Shown one piece after another: positions 1-7,160 of a stretch of 64,000 bases of DNA (position 1 is its first letter; each line of letters starts with the position of its first letter). Under the pieces are notes generated by a model that worked only from the letters and a program-made list of their open reading frames with translations, made no database searches and had not been told where the DNA came from. Both the position numbers and the translations under genes were made by a program. The DNA is taken from the NCBI RefSeq assembly GCF_039649665.1, contig NZ_JBDJAW010000017.1, positions 62,001 to 126,000 on the forward strand, given 5' to 3'. Source of the stretch: Microbispora sp. ZYX-F-249. GTDB taxonomy: Bacteria > Actinomycetota > Actinomycetes > Streptosporangiales > Streptosporangiaceae.

Positions 1-23
1 GTCGCACCGGCGCGTGCGGCTCC

Positions 24-29
24 TAACGT
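24..29 (+). promoter_or_regulatory. Probable -10 box of a leaderless transcript
   Basis: TAACGT lies 6 nt before GTG 36, the spacing seen in front of many genes in this window that lack a ribosome site. The -35 region would be at or beyond the window edge. Confidence 0.35.
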
Positions 30-35
30 GGTGGC

Positions 36-516
36 GTGCTTGACCACGACGGCGACACGCATCTCTACCTTCAGGTGAGCGAGATCCTGCGTCGGCGGAT
101 CGAAGACCTCGCGCCCGGCTCGCCCGTCCCCAGCTAGGCGGCCGTTCAGAGCGAGTTCGGTGTCGCGCGGACAACCGCACACCGGACCCTGCGGCTACTT
201 CGGGATGAGGGTCTCGTATACACAGTCCACGGCCGGGGGGACGTTCGCCGGCAACTCCGACGCAGAAGCTGTGGCGGCACCTCGTTCGACCCCTGCTTAC
301 CGGCAGATCGCCCAGGGAATCGTCGAGCTGATACGACAGGGCAGCCTGGCGCCCCGCCGTCCGGTACCGAGCGAGGCGACCCTGGCGCAACGACATGGCG
401 TGGCCCGCGAAACCGTGCGACGAGCCATGGCCGTACTTCGAGAGGCAGGCTGGGTCTACACCGTTCCCCAACGCGGGACCTATGTGTCGCCGCCCGAGGA
501 CTGGCCGCAGGATTAA
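36..516 (+). pseudogene. Tandem GntR-type winged-helix regulator, broken by a stop codon and a frameshift
   Basis: From GTG 36 the frame gives a typical short GntR start (LYLQVSEILRRRIED), hits TAG at 135-137 where the family has a glutamate (VPSE, so GAG changed to TAG), then continues as the recognition helix VARTTAHRTLRLLRDEG. A run of six G at 235-240 shifts the frame; with one G fewer the HTH wing HGRGTF joins the frame that ends at 516. That second part holds another complete GntR wHTH (YRQIAQGIVELIRQG, VARETVRRAMAVLREAG, VPQRGTYV). The gene thus looks like a two-headed DNA-binding protein of about 160 residues without effector domain, inactivated by two lesions. A TAACGT box at 24-29 lies 6 nt before GTG 36, fitting leaderless transcription. 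A shorter protein from GTG 160 containing only the second head is possible but has no ribosome site. Confidence 0.6.
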
Positions 517-585
517 GGATCCGCGAGCGGACGAGCACGGTGAGTGCGGCGGGCACGAGGCGGAGCGGCCGAGCCTCGGGAATGG

Positions 586-1440
586 TCAGCGGCCCGTACG
601 GATGGCGGTGAGGAACCCACCGCCCGACGGGCCGGGGACGGGACGGCCGTAGGAGGAGGCGACGTCGGCGCGATCGTGGATCTGCGGCCGCCAGCCGTGC
701 CGGCCGAGCCAGCCGGGGGCGTCCTCGCGCAGCCCTCCCCTCCACAGCGAGGTGAACTCGTCCATCGTCGTCAGGCCGCGAGTCCGGGCAAGGACGGCGG
801 AATCGGCGATGCCGCCGTGCTCGAAGGCGAGCCGACTGCCCGGCCTGGAGAGCTCGCCGATCTCGGTCAGTAGACGTGTCACCTCGTCGGCCGTCAGGTA
901 GAGCAGCAGTCCTTCGGCGAGCCACGCGGTCGGTACGGCATGGGCGAACCCGGCCGCGACCAGCTCGCCCACCCCGCTCTCGCGCAGGTCGGCCGGAACG
1001 ACCCTGCGCTCGCACACGGGCAGTGCGCCCGCTCCGTCCAGCACCGTCTCCTTGAACGCGAACACCTCGGGGAGGTCGAGCTCGAAAACCCGCACTCCGC
1101 GCGGCCACGGCAGCCGGAAAGCACGTGTGTCGAGCCCTGCGGCGAGCAGGACCACCTGGGTGCAACCGGCGGCCGTCGCGGCGAGCAGGTAGTCATCGAA
1201 AAACCGCGTCCGCAGGACCCCGTGAAAGGCGAACACCGCCCCCAGGGATGCCTGCGGCCCCCCTTTGGCGAGGTCTTCTGAGACGGGCGGCCCGGGGAAC
1301 GCGCCCGGCACAGCGTCCAGGAATCTCTGTGCGTACGGGTCGTCGAACAGGCGGTCATCTTTGAGGCTCTCGCGAGCCCTCACCATCGCCATCCCCAGGG
1401 CCGTCTTCGCCACGCCCTCCAGTGCACCTTGCGGCTCCAT
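586..1440 (-). CDS. Class I SAM-dependent methyltransferase, leucine-carboxyl-methyltransferase-like family
   Basis: A 284-residue protein of the putative SAM methyltransferase family related to PPM1/LCM enzymes, common in actinobacteria and mostly of unknown substrate. Near the N-terminus it has the ALGMAMVRARES and DDPYAQRFLD segments of that family; the SAM-binding glycine motif is VVLLAAGLDTRAFRL, followed by the acidic strand end FELDLPEV and the late motif LAEGLLLYL. The start is taken at ATG 1440 because AGGAGG at 1447-1452 sits 6 nt before it; an in-frame ATG at 1455 would precede that site. It is divergent from a MarR gene with operator-like repeats between them, so it is the likely target of that regulator. 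Substrate unknown. Confidence 0.85.
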   Translation of the reverse strand: MEPQGALEGVAKTALGMAMVRARESLKDDRLFDDPYAQRFLDAVPGAFPGPPVSEDLAKGGPQASLGAVFAFHGVLRTRFFDDYLLAATAAGCTQVVLLAAGLDTRAFRLPWPRGVRVFELDLPEVFAFKETVLDGAGALPVCERRVVPADLRESGVGELVAAGFAHAVPTAWLAEGLLLYLTADEVTRLLTEIGELSRPGSRLAFEHGGIADSAVLARTRGLTTMDEFTSLWRGGLREDAPGWLGRHGWRPQIHDRADVASSYGRPVPGPSGGGFLTAIRTGR

Positions 1441-1461
1441 GGTCCACCTCCTCATATCGCC

Positions 1462-1502
1462 AACGATACATCGTTAGAGATGTTTCGCTGACGATGTAAC
1501 CT
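1462..1502. promoter_or_regulatory. Operator-like repeats and -10 box between methyltransferase and MarR genes
   Basis: AACGAT-AC-ATCGTT (1462-1475) is a perfect inverted repeat; its right half TACATCGT (1467-1474) also pairs with ACGATGTA at 1491-1498, giving three related half-sites. TAACCT at 1497-1502 lies 7 nt before ATG 1510 and is a plausible -10 for a leaderless marR transcript, so MarR bound here would cover its own promoter and that of the divergent methyltransferase. Confidence 0.55.
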
Positions 1503-1509
1503 GTGGCGC

Positions 1510-1920
1510 ATGGACGGCGGACGACTGCACCGGCTGGGCAAGCGCCTCATCGAACTGTCCTCACAGGTCACCGGCGAGGCCGGTGACCTGTCGCTGACCC
1601 CTGGCGAGGCAGCCGTCCTGGAGGATGTGATCAAGCACCCCGCCAGCTCGATCAGCGAGATCCACCAGCGGACAGGATTCGTACAGAGTCATGTGTCCGC
1701 GTCGGTGTCGCGTCTCAAAGCTCGCGGGCTGGTGAAAGCCACGACCGACCCGGACGACGGGCGGCGCACCCGCGTCGCCATCGCCGACGAAGCCCTACAG
1801 GCGATCAGCCGCCGTGCGGCCCGCGACATCAACCAGGTGATCGGCCACACCGTCACCGACCCCGCTCGGGCCCGCCGGGCGACCGAGTTGCTGGAGGAGC
1901 TGGCCGACCTCCTGCTCTGA
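1510..1920 (+). CDS. MarR family transcriptional regulator
   Basis: A 136-residue winged-helix protein of the MarR family, which usually acts as a dimeric repressor released by small phenolic or oxidant ligands. The wHTH is visible as LTPGEAAVLEDVIKHP, the recognition helix SHVSASVSRLKARGLV and the wing DPDDGRRTRVAIAD, followed by the C-terminal dimer helix. It starts at ATG 1510 with no ribosome site but a -10-like TAACCT 7 nt upstream, so it is probably leaderless. It is divergent from a SAM methyltransferase, and inverted repeats between the two suggest joint control. The ligand cannot be read from the sequence. Confidence 0.88.
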   Translation: MDGGRLHRLGKRLIELSSQVTGEAGDLSLTPGEAAVLEDVIKHPASSISEIHQRTGFVQSHVSASVSRLKARGLVKATTDPDDGRRTRVAIADEALQAISRRAARDINQVIGHTVTDPARARRATELLEELADLLL

Positions 1921-1984
1921 CGAGCGACAGAATCCGGACGTAGAGAGATGGCGGTTTCACCGTGCGTGATCGACCTGGCGTCCC

Positions 1985-1990
1985 TATCCT
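1985..1990 (+). promoter_or_regulatory. Probable -10 box (TATCCT) of leaderless coiled-coil gene
   Basis: TATCCT ends 7 nt before ATG 1998 and there is no ribosome site in between; this supports the inner ATG over GTG 1962 as the start. Confidence 0.45.
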
Positions 1991-1997
1991 GTCGGGC

Positions 1998-2333
1998 ATG
2001 CCAGTAACCGAGGAGCGCATCGACGCCATAGAGCGGGAGATCACCGGCATCAGGAGCGATGTCCGGCTGCAGAACGCCATGCTGATCAAGTGCGGTGAGC
2101 AGATGAGCGATCTGCGCACGGGTCAGCACGAGCTACGGAAGGGCCAGGAAGAGCTTTACGCCATCACAGCCGAGCTACGTGCCGGTCAGGAGGAGATCCG
2201 CGAGACATTGGAGGAGTTCCGCTCCGCGTTCGCCGTCGTGCTCGATGAGATCCGGCAGCAGAAAGCGTGGCGGGAGGAGTTCTCCGACAAGCTCGCTCGT
2301 GTGATCGCCAAGAGTGAGGGCATCGACGCGTAG
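1998..2333 (+). CDS. Small coiled-coil protein of unknown function
   Basis: A 111-residue protein that is charged and almost wholly helical, with no signal peptide or membrane segment. Its N-terminus MPVTEERIDAIEREITGI and the middle (LRTGQHELRKGQEELYAI and LRAGQEEIRETLEEF) show heptad-like spacing, including two copies of an LRxGQ(H/E)E repeat, so it probably forms a coiled coil. ATG 1998 is preferred to GTG 1962 because of the TATCCT box just upstream. A related but frameshifted coiled-coil gene lies at 20209-20606. No partner gene is evident, a strong hairpin follows the stop codon, and no function can be assigned. Confidence 0.65.
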   Translation: MPVTEERIDAIEREITGIRSDVRLQNAMLIKCGEQMSDLRTGQHELRKGQEELYAITAELRAGQEEIRETLEEFRSAFAVVLDEIRQQKAWREEFSDKLARVIAKSEGIDA

Positions 2334-2340
2334 CCGCGTT

Positions 2341-2402
2341 CGTCAGGCGACTCCCCCAATTCCCCTCCGCGCTTCCTTGGGCATCAGGGGAGTCGCCTGA
2401 CG
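2341..2402. terminator. Long perfect hairpin after the coiled-coil gene
   Basis: CGTCAGGCGACTCCCC (2341-2356) pairs perfectly with 2387-2402; with the flanking T2340-A2403 pair the stem is 17 bp, loop 30 nt. It begins 7 nt after the stop codon. There is no T-run, so this could be an actinobacterial U-less terminator or the inverted termini of a tiny element. Confidence 0.5.
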
Positions 2403-2490
2403 AGGCCACGTTCCACCGGCTCTGCCGCCGGCGAAAAGGGCAGACGGGACGTTCAGGCGACGGGGTCCGTACATCGATTTACGTACGGGC

Positions 2491-3192
2491 ATGGCCATCC
2501 GCGGGCGGATGCCGCGGCAGCCTGTGCCTGCGAGGCTCCGGGGCATGCGCAGGCGAACAGCATGGGTGATCTTCATCGTCGCGGTCATCACGACTTCGGT
2601 GCTCGTCTATCCATACCTGGGCCTTGATGCCGACGACAGCCGCCTCGATGTGCGCGACGGACTGCACTACTACGTTCTGGTCGGTCATATCTGGACCGCC
2701 GGGGTCGCGCTCGTGCTCGGTCCCTTGCAGTTCATGCCCAAGATCCGGGCGCGCAGGCGGGTCCACCGGACACTCGGCCGGCTCTATCTCCTCCTCGGCG
2801 TTCTGCCGTCCGCGGTGGCCACGATCCCGGTCGCGCTGTGGTCGGGCCGCCTCATGACGCAGATCGGCCTCACGACCGCGGCCGTCCTGTGGCTGCTCAC
2901 CGGTGGCCTCGCGTACCGGGCAGCCCGCCGACGCGACTTCACCGCCCACCGCGACTGGATGATGCGCAACTACGCCCTGACGTTCCTCGCGGTCACCGCG
3001 CGCGTCCTCGTTCCCCTCCTCCTGCTGGTGCAGATCCCCTTCCGCAGAGCCGAAGCGATAGGAGATCTCGCGACCTCGATGATCCCGATCGGTCAGACGC
3101 TGGGCTGGATCGTCAACCTGGTCCTGGTCGAAACCATCATCAGGAGGCGCCTGTCCGAAGAAGCCCGCAAAATGAAACTGCTCAATCGATGA
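2491..3192 (+). CDS. DUF2306-type integral membrane protein
   Basis: A membrane protein of up to 233 residues with about six hydrophobic segments: near residues 25-42, 64-82, 96-114, 122-140, 154-178 and 190-212. The blocks HRTLGRLYLLLGV and HRDWMMRNYALTFLAVTARV are characteristic of the DUF2306 family, whose conserved His/Arg residues face the membrane; its function is not established. ATG 2491 gives the longest product, but ATG 2545 (MRRRTAWVIF) directly before the first membrane segment may be the real start, and neither has a clear ribosome site. Its last 11 nt overlap the end of the convergent DJ-1 gene. Confidence 0.78.
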   Translation: MAIRGRMPRQPVPARLRGMRRRTAWVIFIVAVITTSVLVYPYLGLDADDSRLDVRDGLHYYVLVGHIWTAGVALVLGPLQFMPKIRARRRVHRTLGRLYLLLGVLPSAVATIPVALWSGRLMTQIGLTTAAVLWLLTGGLAYRAARRRDFTAHRDWMMRNYALTFLAVTARVLVPLLLLVQIPFRRAEAIGDLATSMIPIGQTLGWIVNLVLVETIIRRRLSEEARKMKLLNR

Positions 3193-3805
3193 GGGCCATG
3201 GCCCTGTCGGTCAGGCCCGCCGGGGCGGTCTTCGGGCTGCCGGCGTCGAAGGGCGGCCGCGGATCGTACTCGATCGCGAGCTGAACGGCCTGCGCCGTCT
3301 CCTCGTCGCGCATCGCGGCCAGCAGGGTCAGGGCCATGTCGATCCCGGACGAGACGCCCGCCGCCGTCACGACCTTGCCGTCGACCACCACGCGCTCGCT
3401 GACCGGCTCGGCGCCGAACCCGGCGAGCTGGGCGAGCCATCCCCAGTGGGTGGTCGCCCTGCGGCCCTTCAGCAGCCCCGCCGCGCCCAGCAGGAACGAG
3501 CCGCTGCACACCGAGGTGGTCCACCGCGTCCGCTCATGGGCCCGCGCGATCCAGCCCAGCAACTCCGCGTCGGACAACGCCTCGATCGTCCCGGGTCCCC
3601 CGGGCACGACGACCACGTCCGGCGCGGGCAGGTCCTCGTACGACGCGGTCGCCGCGAGGCTGAGGCTTCCCCGGTCGTCGAGCACCGGCCCGGGCTCGGC
3701 CGCGACGAACGTGACCGTACAGCCCGGCGCGAAGGCCAGCACGGTGTACGGCCCGACGGCGTCGAGCGCGGTGAACCGGGGATAGAGGGGGATCGCGATG
3801 TTCAT
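3182..3805 (-). CDS. DJ-1/PfpI family protein (isonitrile-hydratase-like)
   Basis: A 207-residue stand-alone glutaminase-fold protein of the DJ-1/PfpI superfamily. The nucleophile-elbow cysteine is in TSVCSGSFLLGAAGLL, with GRRATTHW next to it and a conserved acidic residue early in the chain, an arrangement shared with isonitrile hydratases and the amidase-like half of GlxA regulators. The start is ATG 3805 with GGAAGG about 9 nt upstream, and it overlaps the stop of the upstream glxA-like gene (ATGA), so the two are translated together. The exact reaction is unknown. It could be an enzyme on the same small molecule that the neighbouring regulator senses. Confidence 0.82.
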   Translation of the reverse strand: MNIAIPLYPRFTALDAVGPYTVLAFAPGCTVTFVAAEPGPVLDDRGSLSLAATASYEDLPAPDVVVVPGGPGTIEALSDAELLGWIARAHERTRWTTSVCSGSFLLGAAGLLKGRRATTHWGWLAQLAGFGAEPVSERVVVDGKVVTAAGVSSGIDMALTLLAAMRDEETAQAVQLAIEYDPRPPFDAGSPKTAPAGLTDRAMALID

Positions 3806-4776
3806 GATCTGCTGCCTTCCTTCGATCGGAACCGGCGGCGGTAGTCGCCGGGTGAGACGCGCCAATGCCGGCGGAAGACCCGGTAGAGGGTCTCGGGAAC
3901 GCCGAGCCCGGCCTCCCTGGCCACCCGGTCCAGGGGATGAGCGGTGGTCTCCAGCAGCCGCCGCGCCGCGTCGGCCCTGCTGCGTTCGACGTACCTGCCG
4001 GGTGAGACCCCGGTTTGCTCGGTGAAGACCCGGGAGAAGTGCCGCTCGCTCATTCCCGCCCGCCGGGCGAGCGCGGGAACGCTCAGGTCCTCGGCGGGGT
4101 TGGCGTCGATGAACGCCTGGATCTCCCGCAGCGGCTCGGCGCGGGGGACGGCGGCCCGCATGGGGGCGCTGAACTGGCTCTGCCCGCCCGGGCGGTGCAG
4201 ATACACCACGAGCCCGCGGGCGACGTCGCGGGCGACCTTGTGACCGTGGTCGTCGGCCACGAGCGCGAGCGCGAGGTCGACGCCCGAGCTGACCCCGGCC
4301 GAGGTCCAGACGTTCCCGTCGCGGATGTAGATGGGATCGGCGTCCACCTCGACGTCCGGATAGCGGTCGGCCATCTCACCCGCGACCAGCCAGTGGGTGG
4401 TCGCGCGCCTGCCGCCCAGCAGCCCCGCCTCCGCGAGGAGGAAGCCGCCGTTGCACACCGAGGCGACCCGCCGGGCCCCGGCCGCCAGCCGGGCGACGCC
4501 CGCGACCAGCTTCCGGTCGCGCAGGTGCTCCGGCACCGACAGCCCACCCACGACCATCAGCGTGTCGATCGGCCCCGCGACCTCGCCCAGCGGCGTCTCC
4601 GCGAGGGTCGCGATCCCGTTCTGGGCGGGTACGGCACCGGCGCGCACGGCCGTCACCTCGACCCGGTAACCGGGCTCGGGCACGAGCAGGTTCGCCGTGG
4701 TGAAGACGTCGGCCGGCCCGGCGAGATCGAACATCTGGAAGCCATTGAAGATCACGATGACCACGCGTCGCTGCAT
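3802..4776 (-). CDS. GlxA-type AraC regulator with DJ-1/PfpI sensor domain
   Basis: A 324-residue regulator. Residues about 1-190 are a DJ-1/PfpI domain (IVIFNGFQMFDLAGPADVF at the start, VASVCNGGFLLAEAGLLGGRR around the elbow cysteine); about 215-320 are an AraC double HTH (LARRAGMSERHFSRVFTEQTG and VAREAGLGVPETLYRVFRRH). GlxA-like proteins usually control nitrogen- or amine-related catabolism, but the ligand differs widely. It is the first gene of a two-gene operon with a free-standing DJ-1 protein resembling its own sensor domain, a duplication worth noting. A palindrome 8 nt before the start codon and a longer inverted repeat just beyond suggest autoregulation. Confidence 0.88.
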   Translation of the reverse strand: MQRRVVIVIFNGFQMFDLAGPADVFTTANLLVPEPGYRVEVTAVRAGAVPAQNGIATLAETPLGEVAGPIDTLMVVGGLSVPEHLRDRKLVAGVARLAAGARRVASVCNGGFLLAEAGLLGGRRATTHWLVAGEMADRYPDVEVDADPIYIRDGNVWTSAGVSSGVDLALALVADDHGHKVARDVARGLVVYLHRPGGQSQFSAPMRAAVPRAEPLREIQAFIDANPAEDLSVPALARRAGMSERHFSRVFTEQTGVSPGRYVERSRADAARRLLETTAHPLDRVAREAGLGVPETLYRVFRRHWRVSPGDYRRRFRSKEGSRS

Positions 4777-4783
4777 GCCTCAA

Positions 4784-4840
4784 TGCTCGCGAGCACGGCC
4801 TCATGGCGTCAACGACACAGAGATTGCACATCACGCCATG
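4784..4840. promoter_or_regulatory. Palindromes upstream of the GlxA-type operon
   Basis: TGCTCGCGAGCA (4784-4795) is a perfect 12-bp palindrome 8 nt before ATG 4776, and CATGGCGT (4802-4809) pairs with ACGCCATG (4833-4840) across 23 nt. Both are candidate operators for the GlxA-type regulator; no clear -10 was identified. Confidence 0.35.
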
Positions 4841-4960
4841 ACAACCGGCCCGCCCGAGACGATCTGGGGGCGCTGTCGATATGGTCGCCTCTCGTTCGTC
4901 GTCATCATGTGCGGCGCCTCGCCGCGCGAGGTGACGACAGGACTGACAGGAGTTCGGGCT

Positions 4961-5347
4961 GTGAAGTACATGCTGTTGATCAACGCCGGTGCGGCCGACG
5001 CGAACGGCGCGGGCGCCGAGGGCTCCGAGGGCTCCGAGGGCTCCGAGGGCTCCGAGGGCGACTTCCAGGAATGGGTGAACTACGACAAGGCCGTACGGGA
5101 CGCGGGAATCTGGGTCTCGGGTGAGTCGCTGGCGGACCTGGTGACCGCCACGACGGTCCGGGTCGGCCCGGACGGGCAGCGGTCCGTCGTCGACGGCCCG
5201 TTCGCGGAGACCCGTGAGGTCCTCGGCGGTTTCTACGTCATCGACGTCCCGAACCTGGACGTCGCGCTGGACTGGGCGGCCCGCTGCCCGGGGGCACGCG
5301 GCAGCGGTTCGGTCGTGGTGCGGCCGGTCGCCGACTTCGGGGCCTGA
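4961..5347 (+). CDS. YCII/DGPF-domain protein, partner of the ECF42 sigma factor
   Basis: A 128-residue protein of the YCII-related DGPF family: N-terminal KYMLLINA strand, the signature VVDGPFAETREVLGGFYVIDV and a C-terminal V(V/R)PVADF strand. DGPF proteins are encoded next to ECF42 sigma factors and are thought to take part in their signalling, though the mechanism is unclear. GTG 4961 is chosen because of AGGAG about 9 nt upstream. It ends 5 nt before the sigma gene, so they form one operon. Unusually, the segment after the first strand carries four in-frame copies of a 9-bp repeat (GSE repeated), which lengthens a surface loop. Confidence 0.85.
   Translation: MKYMLLINAGAADANGAGAEGSEGSEGSEGSEGDFQEWVNYDKAVRDAGIWVSGESLADLVTATTVRVGPDGQRSVVDGPFAETREVLGGFYVIDVPNLDVALDWAARCPGARGSGSVVVRPVADFGA
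5021..5056 (+). repeat. Four tandem copies of a 9-bp repeat inside the DGPF gene
   Basis: GGCTCCGAG is repeated four times without interruption and in frame, encoding Gly-Ser-Glu each time. Perfect identity of the units suggests recent slippage expansion. Confidence 0.85.
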
Positions 5348-5352
5348 GCGCG

Positions 5353-6633
5353 GTGCGGGAGCAGGCGTCCGGCACCGGCAGGGCGGTGGAGTCGGTGTTC
5401 CGGGAGGAACACGGGCGCCTGCTGGCCTCTCTCGTGCAGAGGTTCGGCGACCTGGACCTGGCCGAAGAGGTCGCCTCCGAGGCGATCGAGGCGGCACTGG
5501 TGCACTGGCCGGCGCAGGGCGTCCCCGTCAAACCCGGAGCCTGGCTCCTGACGACGGCCCGGCGCAAGGCTGTCGACCGGTTGCGCCGGGACCAGACCTA
5601 TGCCGCCCGGCTCGCCGTGCTGCAGGTGGAGGCGGACCGGGCCGATCCCGCTCCGCCCGCGGACGCCGACGCCGATCTTCCCGACGAACGGCTGCAACTG
5701 TTCTTCACCTGCGCCCACCCGGCTCTGCCGGATGAGGCGCGCGGGGCTCTGATGCTGCGCTGCCTCGCCGGGTTGACCACCCCGGAGGTCGCGCGGGCGT
5801 ATCTCGTCCCGCCGGCCACGATGGCCCAGCGGATCGTACGGGCGAAGAAGAAGATCCGTGCGGCCCGGATCCCGTTCAGGGTGCCCGGGACCGACGAGCT
5901 GCCGGTGCGTCTGCCGGGGGTGCTCCAGGTCCTGTACTCGGTCTTCACGGAGGGGTACGCGGCCAGTTCGGGGCCTGATCTGCAGCGGCCTGATCTCGCC
6001 GAGGAGGCCATCCGGCTGGCGCGGATCCTGCGGCGGCTGTTGCCCGCCGAGCGAGAGGTCACCGGGCTGCTGGCGCTGATGCTGCTGGTCCACGCCCGGC
6101 GCGAGGCCCGCACCGGCCCGGACGGAGAGCTCGTGCTGCTGGAGGACCAGGACCGCGGCCGCTGGGACCGCGCCATGATCGAGGAGGGCCTCGCGCTGGT
6201 GCCCGTCGCACTGACCGGCGGTCCGCCCGGGCTGTACGGAGTGCAGGCCGCGATCGCCGCTCTGCACGACGAGGCGGCAGATCTGGAGACCACCGATTGG
6301 CCCCAGATCGTGGCCCTTTACGAAGTAATGCTCGCACTGGACCCGTCACCCGTCATCGCGCTAAACCGGGCGGCGGCCGTGGCGATGCGCGACGGCCCGC
6401 ACGCGGGCCTGGCATTGCTCGACGAACTGGCCGACGAGGAGCGGCTGCGCGGCTACCACCCGTACCACGCCGCCCGGGCGGACCTGCTGCAGCGCCTCGG
6501 ACGACTCGACGAGGCCGCGGCGGCCTACCGCCGCGCCCTCGAGCTGGCCGGCACCGAACCCGAACGGGCCCACCTGCGACGCAGGCTCGGCGCAACCGAG
6601 TCGCCCGCCCCGAACGGCGTGATGGACACCTGA
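5353..6633 (+). CDS. RNA polymerase sigma factor, ECF42 type with C-terminal extension
   Basis: A 426-residue extracytoplasmic-function sigma factor. Region 2 runs from VFREEHGRLLASLVQRFGD through WLLTTARRKAVDRLRRD, region 4 is LTTPEVARAYLVPPATMAQR, and the long C-terminal part contains helical TPR-like segments ending PYHAARADLLQRLGRLDEAA. This length and architecture, plus the adjacent DGPF gene, place it in the ECF42 group (COG4941), which has no classic anti-sigma factor; the C-terminal extension is thought to be needed for activity. The start is GTG 5353, only 5 nt after the DGPF stop, so translation is probably coupled. Target promoters are not evident in the window. Confidence 0.9.
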   Translation: MREQASGTGRAVESVFREEHGRLLASLVQRFGDLDLAEEVASEAIEAALVHWPAQGVPVKPGAWLLTTARRKAVDRLRRDQTYAARLAVLQVEADRADPAPPADADADLPDERLQLFFTCAHPALPDEARGALMLRCLAGLTTPEVARAYLVPPATMAQRIVRAKKKIRAARIPFRVPGTDELPVRLPGVLQVLYSVFTEGYAASSGPDLQRPDLAEEAIRLARILRRLLPAEREVTGLLALMLLVHARREARTGPDGELVLLEDQDRGRWDRAMIEEGLALVPVALTGGPPGLYGVQAAIAALHDEAADLETTDWPQIVALYEVMLALDPSPVIALNRAAAVAMRDGPHAGLALLDELADEERLRGYHPYHAARADLLQRLGRLDEAAAAYRRALELAGTEPERAHLRRRLGATESPAPNGVMDT

Positions 6634-6699
6634 CGTGCGGTGTCCCCCACGGTGTCTCCGGCGAGCCGGCCCGACGCCGGCGGGCACCGGGGCCCAGCC

Positions 6700-7107
6700 T
6701 CAGGCGGCGAGCAACTGGGCCACGACGATGACGTTGCCGTAGAGGTCGGCGAAGTGCAGCGAGCGGCTGTCGGGGTCCTCACGCTCGTCCCAGACCCGTA
6801 CGCCGTGCTCGCGCAGCCGCTTGGCGACCACGTCGAGATCGGCGGTGTAGAGGACGAGCAGCGGCTGCCCGCCCGTCTGCCTGCCCACGAGCTCACGCTG
6901 CCGCGCGGAGGTGATCGGCATCAGCCACAGCCCCACTCCCTCCTGTCCGGGCAGCCCGATGTGCAGGAAGCGGTAGCCGCCCGCCACGTAGTCGTGCAGG
7001 ACGGCGAAGCCGAGCACGTCGCGGTAGAAGGCCAGCGCCTCGTCGGCGTCGTCGACGAGCACCACCACCCGGCCGATCGCGGAGAAGAGAGCGTCATCCG
7101 TGGTCAT
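6700..7107 (-). CDS. Glyoxalase/bleomycin-resistance (VOC) family protein
   Basis: A 135-residue vicinal-oxygen-chelate protein with one full beta-alpha-beta-beta-beta pair: VVVLVDDADEALAFYRDVLGF opens the first module and LREHGVRVWDERED with SLHFADLYGNVIVVAQL closes the second. VOC proteins bind a metal and act on small electrophiles or bind antibiotics; which applies cannot be told. It is the last gene of a minus-strand run, 53 nt after a DUF6461-like gene. It has ATG 7107 as start without a strong ribosome site. Confidence 0.82.
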   Translation of the reverse strand: MTTDDALFSAIGRVVVLVDDADEALAFYRDVLGFAVLHDYVAGGYRFLHIGLPGQEGVGLWLMPITSARQRELVGRQTGGQPLLVLYTADLDVVAKRLREHGVRVWDEREDPDSRSLHFADLYGNVIVVAQLLAA

Positions 7108-7160
7108 GGGCCGCACCCTAGTTGGCGCCTCCGACATTCCGGCGGTCGGCCGGGAGCCGG

